A stretch of DNA of 64,000 bases from Kribbella sp. VKM Ac-2569 (GTDB lineage Bacteria > Actinomycetota > Actinomycetes > Propionibacteriales > Kribbellaceae). A program made the translations under genes and the position numbers. Positions 56,837 to 64,000 of this stretch are shown piece by piece. Location of the stretch: NCBI RefSeq assembly GCF_004216905.1, contig NZ_SGXJ01000005.1, forward strand, positions 248,001-312,000, in the 5' to 3' direction. Within the stretch, counting starts at the first letter, position 1. The number at the start of each line of letters is the position of its first letter. Under the pieces are notes generated by a model. The model had not been told where the DNA came from. It did not search any database and worked only from the letters and a program-made list of their open reading frames with translations.

Positions 56837-58510
56837 ATGGATGCCGAGCAGATCGCGGCCGGCCGGAGCCGGTGGCAGCAGCGGTACGACGCCGCGCGCA
56901 AGCGGGAGGCGGACTTCACCACGCTGTCCGGCACCGAGGTCGAGCCGGTGTACGGGCCGCCCGAGGGTGTCGCCGACCCGCGGATGGAGCGGATCGGCTG
57001 GCCGGGGGAGTTCCCGTTCACCCGCGGTCTGTACGCGACCGGGTACCGCGGCCGCACCTGGACGATCCGCCAGTTCGCCGGCTTCGGGAACGCGGAGCAG
57101 ACCAACGAGCGCTATCGGATGATCCTCAACGGTGGTGGCGGCGGCCTGTCGGTCGCGTTCGACATGCCGACGCTGATGGGGCGCGACTCCGATGAGCCGA
57201 AGTCGCTCGGCGAGGTCGGCCATTGCGGCGTCGCGATCGACTCGGCCGTCGACATGGACCGGCTGTTCAAGGACATCCCGCTCCAGGACGTCACCACCTC
57301 GATGACGATCTCCGGTCCGGCCGTGCCGGCGTTCTGCATGTACCTGGTCGCCGCCGAGCGCCAGGGCGCGGACATCTCCAAGCTGAACGGGACGCTGCAG
57401 ACCGACATCTTCAAGGAGTACATCGCGCAGAAGGAGTGGCTGTTCCCGCCGGAGCCGCACCTGCGCCTGATCGGCGACCTGATGGAGTACTGCGCGACCA
57501 CGATCCCGGCGTACAAGCCGCTGAGCGTCTCCGGGTACCACATCCGCGAGGCCGGCTCGACCGCCGCGCAGGAGCTCGCCTACACGCTCGCCGACGGCTT
57601 CGGGTACGTCGAGCTCGGGCTCTCCCGCGGGCTCGACGTCGACGTGTTCGCGCCCGGCCTGTCGTTCTTCTTCGACAGCCACCTGGACTTCTTCGAGGAG
57701 ATCGCGAAGTTCCGGGCCGCCCGCCGGATCTGGGCGCGCTGGCTGCGGGACGTGTACGGCGCCAAGACCGACAAGGCGCAGTGGCTCCGCTTCCACACGC
57801 AGACGGCCGGGGTGTCGCTCACGGCGCAGCAGCCGTACAACAACGTCGTACGGACGGCTGTCGAGGCGCTGGCCGCCGTACTCGGCGGGACGAACTCGCT
57901 GCACACCAACGCGCTCGACGAGACGCTGGCGCTGCCGAGTGAGGAGTCGGCCGAGATCGCGCTGCGGACCCAGTCGGTGCTGATGGAGGAGATCGGCGTC
58001 ACGAACGTCGCCGACCCGCTCGGCGGATCCTGGTACGTCGAGGCGCTGACCGACGAGATCGAGGCCGAGGCCGAGGCGATCTTCGCGCGGATCAAGGAGA
58101 TGAGCCCGGACGAGACGATGACCGGCGGCATCCTGCGCGGGATCGAGGACGGCTGGTTCATGGCCGAGATCGCCGACGCCGCGTTCGAGTACCAGCAGAA
58201 GCTCGAGAAGAGCGAGAAGAAGATCGTCGGCGTCAACACGCTCACCGACACCGTGTCCGGCGAGCTGGAGATCCTCCGGGTCTCGCACGAGGTCGAGGTC
58301 GAACAGTGCCGCGTCCTCGCGGAACGCAAGGCGCACCGCGACGAGGACCGGGTACGGCGTACGCTGTCGGCTCTGGTGGAGGCGGCCAGCGGCACTGGCA
58401 ACCTGATCGAGCCCATGCTGGAGGCAGTGCGTGCGGAGGCCACGATGGGGGAAATCTGTCACGTTCTTCGGGAACAGTGGGGAGAGTACCGAGAGCCCGC
58501 CCGGTTCTGA
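56837..58510 (+). CDS. B12-dependent acyl-CoA mutase, large catalytic subunit (methylmalonyl-CoA mutase family)
   Basis: A 557-aa mutase barrel. Conserved stretches: GEFPFTRGLYATGYRGRTWT, QFAGFGNAEQTNERY, GGGGLSVAFDMPTLMGRDSD, KPLSVSGYHIREAGSTAAQE, LRFHTQTAGVSLTAQQPYNN. It lacks the C-terminal cobalamin-binding domain (DxHxxG), so it needs a separate small subunit not seen here, as in two-gene mutases of the isobutyryl-CoA type. Substrate (methylmalonyl-, ethylmalonyl- or isobutyryl-CoA) is undecided. RBS TAGGAGG. Its 3' end overlaps the channel gene by 80 nt. Confidence 0.92.
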   Translation: MDAEQIAAGRSRWQQRYDAARKREADFTTLSGTEVEPVYGPPEGVADPRMERIGWPGEFPFTRGLYATGYRGRTWTIRQFAGFGNAEQTNERYRMILNGGGGGLSVAFDMPTLMGRDSDEPKSLGEVGHCGVAIDSAVDMDRLFKDIPLQDVTTSMTISGPAVPAFCMYLVAAERQGADISKLNGTLQTDIFKEYIAQKEWLFPPEPHLRLIGDLMEYCATTIPAYKPLSVSGYHIREAGSTAAQELAYTLADGFGYVELGLSRGLDVDVFAPGLSFFFDSHLDFFEEIAKFRAARRIWARWLRDVYGAKTDKAQWLRFHTQTAGVSLTAQQPYNNVVRTAVEALAAVLGGTNSLHTNALDETLALPSEESAEIALRTQSVLMEEIGVTNVADPLGGSWYVEALTDEIEAEAEAIFARIKEMSPDETMTGGILRGIEDGWFMAEIADAAFEYQQKLEKSEKKIVGVNTLTDTVSGELEILRVSHEVEVEQCRVLAERKAHRDEDRVRRTLSALVEAASGTGNLIEPMLEAVRAEATMGEICHVLREQWGEYREPARF

Positions 58511-60227
58511 GGAGCCGCCACCGTCCGGGCGAGAGGCCCCTGGTGCGGCCGATTCCCCGGACGGACGGCGCGTGGTGGTCTGCGGTTCGGACCGCACGAT
58601 GCTGCGGGTGGTCACCGAACTGGTGAGCTCGGGCGAGCGGGTGACCGCGATCGTCAACCCCGCGTCCCGTCACTACGACCGGATCGGTGAGCTGGGCGCG
58701 ACCGTGATGGGCGCCCGGGTGATCAGCGAGTCGTTGCTCCGGCGGGCCGGTGTCGACGCAGCCGACGACGGTACGCCGTCCACCGCGCGCGCACTGGTCC
58801 TGCTGGACACCGACGACGTACACAACGTCCACACCGCGCTGACTGCGCGGGACATGGATCCGGAGCTGCGGATCGTCGTACAGATGGTGAATCCGCGGCT
58901 CAGTAAGCAGCTGAACAGCCTGCTCGGCGACTGCGTGGTGATCAACGGGCCGTCGCTGGCCGCGCCCGCGTTCGTCTCGGACGCGCTGGAGGACGACGAG
59001 CTGACCTGGATGGAGCTCGGCGGTCAGCGGGTGGTCGTGGGACAGGCAGATCTGATCCGCGAGCCTCATGTGACCGTGCTCGCGGACACGACCTCGTCCG
59101 CGACGCCCCAGCTGTTGCCGATGGCCAGCGCCGACCCGGACGGTGACATCGTGCTCGGCACCGGCGTACGGACGATCTGGCGCAGCCGCGACGTACGCCC
59201 GGCCGGCTGGTTCATCGCGCTGCGCGACATCCTGGACAGCCGGGTCCGGAAGATCGCCGCGGTGATGGCGTTCCTGGTCGCGGCCGGTACGGCGGTCATC
59301 CACTTCGTCGGTGGGATCGAGTGGTGGCGGGCGGTGTACATGGCCGCCGGCGCGGTGACGTCGGCGGGCATCGAGGACAACGCGTTCTCCGACGCCGACC
59401 CTTGGGTGAAGGTCGCCGCTGTGGTGGTGCAGCTGACCGGCATCGTGCTGATGGCCTTGCTGACCGCGGTCGTGGTCGACTCGCTGATCGGCGCGCGGCT
59501 GTCGCGGATCATCGGCGGAGTCCGCGGGCGGCCGCGCAACCATGTGGTGGTGTGCGGCCTCGGTACGGTCGGCGCGCGGGTGCTGGAGATCCTCACCGAG
59601 CGGGGCGTCGCGGTCGTCGGTGTCGATCAGGACGAGGACGCGCCCGGCATCCAGGTCGCGCACCGGCTGAAGATCCCGGTCGTGATCGGGGACAGCAGCA
59701 ACGAGGAGACGCTGCGGTCGGCCGGCGTACAGCGGTGCCAGTCGGTGCTCGCGATCACCGACGGCGACATCACCAACCTGGAGTCGGCGATGGTGGCCCG
59801 GGACCTGAACCCGGACGCCCGGATCACGATGCGGATGTTCGACCACGACCTGGCGCAGCGGGTCGAGCGGCGGCTGGGCCTCGGCCACAGCCGGTCGGTG
59901 TCGATGCTGGTGGCGCCGGCGATCGCTGCCGCGGTCGCGAACCGGCGCAAGCAGGTGACGATCCCGGCCGGTCGCCGCGTGCTGCTGCTGACCGAGGTGA
60001 CCGTCGAGCCAGGGTCGGTTGCCGACGGTCGACGGCTCGGCGAACTGAACGAGGCCGAGGGCCTTCGGGTGCTCGCACGACAGGATCGGCACGGTCCCTG
60101 GGAGTGGAGTCCGGCGTCCGAGAAGCAGGTCAAGGTAGGGGACCGGCTGGCGGTCGTGGGGACCCGGGCAGGCCTCGCTCGGCTGCTGATGGTGACCCGG
60201 GCGCAGCGTAAGTCGGCCGCGTCGTAG
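58431..60227 (+). CDS. Ion channel-like protein flanked by two TrkA/RCK-type domains
   Basis: A 598-aa protein. N-terminal Rossmann-like domain (RRVVVCGSDRTMLRVVTELV at 46-65), a two-TM pore module at about 275-350, and a C-terminal RCK unit with a clear NAD site (HVVVCGLGTVGARVLEI at 371-387) plus a TrkA-C-like end. The pore loop reads GAVTSAGIEDN (T310-G313) where K+ channels have TVGYGD, so selectivity may differ. GTG at 58431 with GGAGG 6 nt upstream; no other start codon exists before the first domain, forcing the 80-nt overlap with the mutase gene. Confidence 0.85.
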   Translation: MRRPRWGKSVTFFGNSGESTESPPGSEEPPPSGREAPGAADSPDGRRVVVCGSDRTMLRVVTELVSSGERVTAIVNPASRHYDRIGELGATVMGARVISESLLRRAGVDAADDGTPSTARALVLLDTDDVHNVHTALTARDMDPELRIVVQMVNPRLSKQLNSLLGDCVVINGPSLAAPAFVSDALEDDELTWMELGGQRVVVGQADLIREPHVTVLADTTSSATPQLLPMASADPDGDIVLGTGVRTIWRSRDVRPAGWFIALRDILDSRVRKIAAVMAFLVAAGTAVIHFVGGIEWWRAVYMAAGAVTSAGIEDNAFSDADPWVKVAAVVVQLTGIVLMALLTAVVVDSLIGARLSRIIGGVRGRPRNHVVVCGLGTVGARVLEILTERGVAVVGVDQDEDAPGIQVAHRLKIPVVIGDSSNEETLRSAGVQRCQSVLAITDGDITNLESAMVARDLNPDARITMRMFDHDLAQRVERRLGLGHSRSVSMLVAPAIAAAVANRRKQVTIPAGRRVLLLTEVTVEPGSVADGRRLGELNEAEGLRVLARQDRHGPWEWSPASEKQVKVGDRLAVVGTRAGLARLLMVTRAQRKSAAS

Positions 60228-60276
60228 AGGATGGACCTGTGAACGTACGGAGTGTGCACGGAATGCGAGGACAGTG

Positions 60277-61212
60277 GTGAGCCAGTCCAACTTCTCCCGT
60301 CCAGGGGCGGTCGACCTGTCGTCCCTCCGTAAACCGGCCGGTGCGCCTGGCGCACCTGGTGCTCCCAGTGCTCCAGCGGGTGGTGGCGCCGCAGGTGCGT
60401 ACGCGCTGGAGGTCGGCGAGGCCAACTTCCAGTCCGACGTCATCGAGCGCTCGCTGCAGGCCCCGGTCGTGGTCGAGCTGTACTCGCCGCGGGCGCAGGG
60501 CTCGAACGCGCTCAGTGCGGTGCTGGTCCAGCTGTCGACCGAGTACGCCGGGAAGTTCCTGCTGGCCCGGATCGACGTCGACGCGAACCCACAGGTCGCC
60601 CAGGCGTTCGGCGTACAGGCTGTGCCGGTCGTCATCGCGATCCTGCGAGGTCAGCCGGTGCCGCTGTTCCAGGGCGTCCTCGGTGAGCCGGAGGTCCGGC
60701 AGTACCTCGACCAGCTGCTGACGGTCGCGGTCGCGAACGGGATCACCGGGCGCGCCGAGCCGGTCGGCCCGGTGGCCGAGGCCGTCGAGGAGGAAGAGGC
60801 ACCGAACCCGCGGTACGAGAAGGCCGAGAACGCGGTCGGCGCGGGCGATCTGGACGGCGCGATCGCGGCGTACGAGGAGCTGCTGAAGGAGACGCCGAAC
60901 GACGCCGAGGCGAAGTCGGGGTTGGCCCGCGTACAGCTGGTGAAGCGTACGCAGGACGTGCCGGCCGACGTCCGGACACGGGCGGCCGACAACCCGACCG
61001 ACGTCGAGGCTCAGCTGCTGGTGGCCGATGTGGACCTGATGGGCGGGCATGTGGACGACGCGTTCGCACGCCTGATCTCCACGGTCCAGGCGACCGCGGG
61101 GGACGAGCGGAACGCCGTACGGCTGCACCTGCTCGAGCTCTTCGAGGTCGTCGGTGCGGACGACGAGCGCGTCGTCAAGGCTCGCCGCCGGTTGATGGCT
61201 GCGCTGTTCTAG
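60277..61212 (+). CDS. YbbN/CnoX-like thioredoxin-fold and TPR protein
   Basis: A 311-aa protein. A Gly/Ala/Pro-rich N-terminus (APGAPGAPSAPAGGG) precedes a thioredoxin fold at about 42-150, whose active-site position reads SPRAQGSN, without CxxC. TPR-like repeats follow (YEKAENAVGAGDLDGAIAAY; NPTDVEAQLLVADVDLMGG). Family members act as chaperones holding proteins for folding machines rather than as reductases. GTG at 60277 preferred over 60274 for spacing to GCGAGGA. Convergent overlap of 4 nt with the MarR gene. Confidence 0.9.
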   Translation: MSQSNFSRPGAVDLSSLRKPAGAPGAPGAPSAPAGGGAAGAYALEVGEANFQSDVIERSLQAPVVVELYSPRAQGSNALSAVLVQLSTEYAGKFLLARIDVDANPQVAQAFGVQAVPVVIAILRGQPVPLFQGVLGEPEVRQYLDQLLTVAVANGITGRAEPVGPVAEAVEEEEAPNPRYEKAENAVGAGDLDGAIAAYEELLKETPNDAEAKSGLARVQLVKRTQDVPADVRTRAADNPTDVEAQLLVADVDLMGGHVDDAFARLISTVQATAGDERNAVRLHLLELFEVVGADDERVVKARRRLMAALF

Positions 61213-61655
61213 CTTTTCAAGATCGGGTCTGTTGTCAGGGCCTCTGAGACCCGGGCGAGGAGGGTGCGGAGGGTTTCCGCTTCCTCCTCGCTGAAGGCGT
61301 CGGCGAGTCTGCGCTCGACGCTGGTTGCGCGCTTGTCCGCCTGTTCGAGAGCTTTTCGGCCGGCTGTGGTCGGGCGGGTCTCGATGACGTGCCTGTGCAG
61401 TGGATGCGGGGTGCGCTCGATCAGGTCGGCCGACTCCAGGTTGCGCAGGATCGTCGTCATCGTCTGTGGCGTGACCAGGCAACGGCGGGCGAGCTCGGCG
61501 GCCGAGATTCCCGGCTGCTCGTCCAGGACGAACAGGGCGGCGTACTGCGGCACGGTCAGCCCGGCCGGCTTCACGGCGGCCGCCTTCACGGCCTGCAGTT
61601 CCTGCTCGACCCGCTTGAGGTGACTCCCGAGCCGTTCGTCGAAGGACATCCGCAT
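61209..61655 (-). CDS. MarR-family transcriptional regulator
   Basis: A regulator of about 148 aa. Winged HTH: LTVPQYAALFVLDEQPGISA, ELARRCLVTPQTMTTILRNL (recognition), RTPHPLHRHVIETRPT (wing). An in-frame ATG at 61703 would place the start inside the operator palindrome and upstream of the likely -10 element TATATC (61687-61682). ATG 61655 or 61649 is therefore preferred, though no strong Shine-Dalgarno is seen. It is divergent from the secreted propeller gene and probably represses it and itself. Confidence 0.88.
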   Translation of the reverse strand: MRMSFDERLGSHLKRVEQELQAVKAAAVKPAGLTVPQYAALFVLDEQPGISAAELARRCLVTPQTMTTILRNLESADLIERTPHPLHRHVIETRPTTAGRKALEQADKRATSVERRLADAFSEEEAETLRTLLARVSEALTTDPILKS

Positions 61656-61692
61656 GATGACCATCGTACGAACGACGTCGGTGATATATGCA

Positions 61693-61721
61693 TTGACGAT
61701 CATCAGAGCTCTGATTAGTCT
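61693..61721 (+). promoter_or_regulatory. Promoter with MarR-type palindrome filling the spacer
   Basis: TTGACG (61693-61698), a 17-nt spacer, TAGTCT (61716-61721). The spacer contains the perfect 14-bp palindrome ATCAGAGCTCTGAT (61702-61715). Binding of a MarR dimer here would shut off the propeller gene at 61755. Confidence 0.7.
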
Positions 61722-61754
61722 CTGTGGTCGTATTGGACAGAAGAGAGGCCCTCC

Positions 61755-62804
61755 ATGAGATTCCGCGCACCAACAGCAGCCCTACTGACCATGACGGTCG
61801 CCCTGCCCGCCGCCGGCATCACCACCGCATCTGCGGCCACTGCCACCGCCACAGCCACCACCGCCACTACCGCGGCGGCGGCCGCCACGTCGATTCCTGC
61901 GGCGTTGCGCCGGGTCGCGCAGTTCGACGGGCGGACGAGTGATCGGTATCCGGAGGGGATCGCCTGGGATCCGAGCCGGCGGGCGTTTCTGATCGGGTCG
62001 ATGGCGACCGGCCGGATCTCCGTGGTCGGTCGCGACGGCGTACCGCATCCGTTCGGCATCGCACCCGGCGTCTCCACCTTCGGCCTGCACGTCGACGCCG
62101 TACGCAACCGAGTACTCGTCACGTACGCCGACATCGGCAACGGCGAACGGTCATCGGAAGCCACCACCTACAAGCAATCCGGCATCGCCATCTACAACCT
62201 GCGCACCGGCCAACTAGAGCAGCGCGTCGATCTGAACACGCCCCGCCTGAACCCGGCCGGCGGCCACCACGGCGCCAACGACCTGGCGATCGATGCCGCA
62301 GGCAACGCCTACGTCACCGACCCGGCATCCGACGCGATCTACAAGGTCACCCCGGCGGGCGTAGCAACAGTCCTGATCCGCGACGAGCGTCTACGCAGCG
62401 ACACGATCGGCGCCAACGGCATCGTCTGGCACCCGGCCGGCTACCTCCTGACGGTCCGCTACGACACCGGCACCTTGTTCCGCATCTCGCCGCGTGGTGA
62501 ACTGAGTGTTACTGGTCTGACCAGTGCACTGGTCGGCGGAGACGGCCTAGCGCTCAGGCCCGACGGCCGCCTGATCGCGATCACCAACAAGCTCGGTGCT
62601 CCCGGCGTCGAGCAGGCGACCGTGCTGAGCAGCCGCGACAACTACCGCACCGCACAGGTCCGATCAGTCGAGCCATGGCTCGTCGCCGGTCCGACAACTG
62701 CCGCAGTCACGCCGTACGGCACCTACGTTCTGAGCGGCCGGATCGACGTACTCCTCGCCGGCGGCTGGTCCGACCAGTTCACCATTCGACGGATGAGTCG
62801 CTGA
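61755..62804 (+). CDS. Secreted beta-propeller protein (SMP-30/gluconolactonase-like)
   Basis: A 349-aa exported protein. Sec signal peptide (MRFRAPTAALLTMTVALPAA, cleavage near ASA), an Ala/Thr repeat linker (ATATATATTATTAAAA), then a six-bladed-propeller type fold: YPEGIAWDPSRRAFLIGSMA, GANDLAIDAAGNAYVTD, IGANGIVWHPAGYLLTV, GGDGLALRPDGRLIAITN. It resembles SMP-30/gluconolactonase-type sugar-lactone hydrolases, but catalytic metal ligands cannot be fixed by eye. Controlled by the divergent MarR. Confidence 0.85.
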   Translation: MRFRAPTAALLTMTVALPAAGITTASAATATATATTATTAAAAATSIPAALRRVAQFDGRTSDRYPEGIAWDPSRRAFLIGSMATGRISVVGRDGVPHPFGIAPGVSTFGLHVDAVRNRVLVTYADIGNGERSSEATTYKQSGIAIYNLRTGQLEQRVDLNTPRLNPAGGHHGANDLAIDAAGNAYVTDPASDAIYKVTPAGVATVLIRDERLRSDTIGANGIVWHPAGYLLTVRYDTGTLFRISPRGELSVTGLTSALVGGDGLALRPDGRLIAITNKLGAPGVEQATVLSSRDNYRTAQVRSVEPWLVAGPTTAAVTPYGTYVLSGRIDVLLAGGWSDQFTIRRMSR

Positions 62805-62831
62805 CTGGCCGGAATCGGACACTGTGAATCC

Positions 62832-62861
62832 TTGTAATTGTGGTTGACGTGCTCTGAGAAT
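62832..62861 (+). promoter_or_regulatory. Candidate promoter of the RpiR-type regulator gene
   Basis: TTGTAA (62832-62837), 18-nt spacer, GAGAAT (62856-62861), 7 nt before the ATG at 62869; again no Shine-Dalgarno, so leaderless translation is likely. The -10 is a weak match. Confidence 0.35.
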
Positions 62862-62868
62862 TCTTTAC

Positions 62869-63750
62869 ATGAGTGCTGTCGAGTCGCCACCGCCGAGTCT
62901 CGAGGCGCGGATCCACGGCCTGCTGCCGGCGCTCAGCCCGGCGCAGGCGCGGATCGCCGCCGAAGTGCTCCGCGACCCGGCGGCGGTCGCCTCGTCGACG
63001 ATCGGCCAGTTGGCGGCCCGCTGCGGTACGTCGCTGCCGAGCGTCACCCGGTTCTGCCTCGCGCTCGGTCTGTCCGGGTACGCCGAGTTGCGGCTGACGC
63101 TGGCGGCCGAAAGTGGTCGGACCAGTCCGAGCTGGGAGCGGGGGACCGGCTCAGAGGTGGGCCCGGACGACTCGCTGGACGACGTACTCCGGACCCTGCT
63201 GCGCGCCGACACCCGCGCGCTCGAGGACACCGTCGCTGCACTCGACGTCGACGCTCTCGGCCGGGCGGTCCGGGCGATCTCGGACGCGCGGCGGATCGAT
63301 CTGTACGCCGTGGCGGGGTCGGCGTCCGTCGCCGAGGACCTGCGGTTGCGGCTGCACCGGATCGGGCGCGGGGCGAGCACCTGGAGCGACGTACACACCG
63401 CGCTGGCCAGCTCCGCGTTGCTCGGCACCGGGGACGTCGCGATCGGAATCTCGCACAGCGGCGAGACGATCGAGGTACTGGAGCCGATGACCCGGTCCGG
63501 CCGGCAGGGCGCGACGACTGTTGCTATCACCAACTATCCCCGCTCGCCGCTGGCCCGGATGGCGGACATCGTTCTGGTCACCGCGGCCCGCGACGTCACG
63601 TTCCGCACCGGGGGACTGTCCGGACGGCACGCCCAGATGATCGTCCTGGACGCCCTGTATCTCGGCGTCGCCCAACGCGACTATCCCTTGGCAGAACAGG
63701 CCTTCGACGCGACTGCCGACGCAGTGTCCACGCACCGGCAACGCCCCTGA
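62869..63750 (+). CDS. RpiR/MurR-family transcriptional regulator (HTH plus SIS domain)
   Basis: A 293-aa regulator. N-terminal RpiR HTH (LSPAQARIAAEVLRDPAAVA; IGQLAARCGTSLPSVTRFCL) and C-terminal SIS sugar-phosphate domain from about 125 (IDLYAVAGSASVAEDLRLRL; GDVAIGISHSGETIEVLEPM). Family members sense phosphosugars such as MurNAc-6-phosphate or GlcNAc-6-phosphate. It lies 43 bp before the gene of a Tat-exported protein on the same strand, its probable target. It might also govern the amino-sugar operon at 26.7 kb, which has no regulator of its own. Confidence 0.93.
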   Translation: MSAVESPPPSLEARIHGLLPALSPAQARIAAEVLRDPAAVASSTIGQLAARCGTSLPSVTRFCLALGLSGYAELRLTLAAESGRTSPSWERGTGSEVGPDDSLDDVLRTLLRADTRALEDTVAALDVDALGRAVRAISDARRIDLYAVAGSASVAEDLRLRLHRIGRGASTWSDVHTALASSALLGTGDVAIGISHSGETIEVLEPMTRSGRQGATTVAITNYPRSPLARMADIVLVTAARDVTFRTGGLSGRHAQMIVLDALYLGVAQRDYPLAEQAFDATADAVSTHRQRP

Positions 63751-63793
63751 ACAACCCTCGCCACTCCGTTCGACCGCCTTTCGAAGGAGAGAC

Positions 63794-64000
63794 ATGCAGA
63801 GTCCGCACCAGACCCTCGGCCCGAGCCGCCGCGCCTTGCTCCTCGGCGCCGGCGCCACCGCCCTCACCGCAGCATCCGCCGCCACCACATCCGCCTCAAC
63901 GGCCTCCGCGTCAACAGCCTCGGCCGCGGTCGCCGTACCGTCGCCTGACGCGTTGCCGTTGACGGGTGGGGCCGACTTCCCGATCGGGTTGTTCTGGCCG
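63794..64000 (+). CDS. Tat-exported protein, 5' part only (cut by window edge)
   Basis: The first 69 codons are visible. Twin-arginine motif SRRALLLGAGA at 11-21, hydrophobic core, then an Ala/Ser/Thr-rich region up to about 47. The mature part starts near PSPDALPLTGGADFPIGLFW. The FPIGLFWP ending recalls the first strand of some glycoside hydrolases, but this is only an impression. RBS GAAGGAG (63783-63789). Follows the RpiR gene and is likely in its regulon. Confidence 0.8.
   Translation, partial: MQSPHQTLGPSRRALLLGAGATALTAASAATTSASTASASTASAAVAVPSPDALPLTGGADFPIGLFWP

Noticed and set aside
56837..58510. Mutase without cobalamin-binding domain as a truncated gene
   Set aside because: The length and C-terminal sequence match families whose B12-binding subunit is a separate gene; there is no sign of a premature stop.
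55364..58657. A very long open frame (about 1,100 codons) on the minus strand
   Set aside because: It lies antisense to the ATPase, mutase and channel genes, is His/Arg/Asp-rich without any domain, and spans unrelated genes and a terminator. This is the usual artefact of high GC at third codon positions.
60277..61212. Thioredoxin-fold protein lacking the CxxC pair, as a possible decayed gene
   Set aside because: YbbN/CnoX-type proteins commonly lack one or both cysteines and act as chaperones; the TPR part is intact.
1..64000. CRISPR arrays, tRNA/rRNA genes, insertion sequences, prophage or a biosynthetic gene cluster
   Set aside because: No spaced direct repeats, cloverleaf-like tracts, transposase or integrase motifs, or large synthase modules were seen. 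Composition looks even across the window.

Overview
The window looks like a chromosomal segment of a high-GC actinobacterium, most likely a Kribbella/Nocardioidaceae-type soil organism. This is inferred from gene content and style, not from a search. Pointers are the NucS mismatch endonuclease, a mycothiol-type DinB/maleylpyruvate isomerase protein, a DivIVA/Scy-like polar coiled-coil protein, crotonyl-CoA carboxylase/reductase, an ECF42-type sigma factor with a DGPF (YCII) protein, many GTGA/ATGA stop-start overlaps, and many starts with a TAnnnT box 6-8 nt upstream and no Shine-Dalgarno (leaderless style). No rRNA, tRNA, CRISPR array, insertion sequence, integrase or phage gene was seen.

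Layout. 1-6.9 kb: aldaric-acid module with a LysR regulator (cut by the window edge), a TctCBA tripartite tricarboxylate-type transporter, a glucarate-dehydratase-like enzyme, and a convergent L-talarate/galactarate-dehydratase-like gene with a GntR/FadR regulator. 7-13.2 kb: housekeeping genes (EF-hand glutaminase, glmS, a 93-aa unknown, nucS, TfoX-like protein, methyltransferase, NUDIX). 13.2-19.9 kb: a large membrane protein, a duplicated 3-hydroxyacyl-CoA dehydrogenase, a broken zeta-toxin locus, and a PhyH dioxygenase/AraC pair. 19.9-25.5 kb: amino-acid ABC transporter, two-component system, fatty acid desaturase. 25.5-33.5 kb: small zinc-ribbon-like protein, alpha/beta hydrolase, then an amino-sugar operon (NamZ/DUF1343, GNAT, sugar ABC transporter without ATPase, PIG-L and YdjC/ChbG deacetylase-like enzymes). 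33.5-35 kb: a second AraC/PhyH pair. 35-43.5 kb: AI-2E-type membrane protein, Scy/DivIVA-like protein, ccr, MEDS/anti-sigma sensor, acyl-CoA epimerase, thiolase and MeaB.

43.5-48.2 kb: a 52-aa membrane protein, a bacterial PH-domain protein, the ECF42/DGPF pair, a DinB-type protein, a DUF4231-like protein and MarR. 48.3-56.7 kb: one tightly overlapping seven-gene oligopeptide-transport operon that also encodes an apparently cytoplasmic M14 carboxypeptidase, an apparently cytoplasmic SxxK serine hydrolase and a GbsR/MarR-like regulator. 56.8-64 kb: B12-dependent acyl-CoA mutase large subunit, an RCK-flanked two-TM channel with a non-canonical filter, a YbbN-like protein, a MarR/secreted beta-propeller divergent pair, an RpiR/MurR-like regulator and the start of a Tat-exported protein.

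How it fits together. The content suggests a scavenging lifestyle: aldarates from plant or microbial debris, amino sugars and MurNAc-type saccharides through the NamZ operon, and peptides, possibly muropeptide stems, through the 48-57 kb operon. Acyl-CoA intermediates could then flow through thiolase, hydroxyacyl-CoA dehydrogenase, Ccr, epimerase, mutase and MeaB in an ethylmalonyl-CoA-type route. The best candidates for undescribed biology are the two uptake operons, a 40-codon bridge ORF whose translation would open a hairpin hiding the next start codon (3.74-3.87 kb), the EF-hand glutaminase and the unusual ion channel. Functions rest on motifs and family recognition; nothing was computed or searched.
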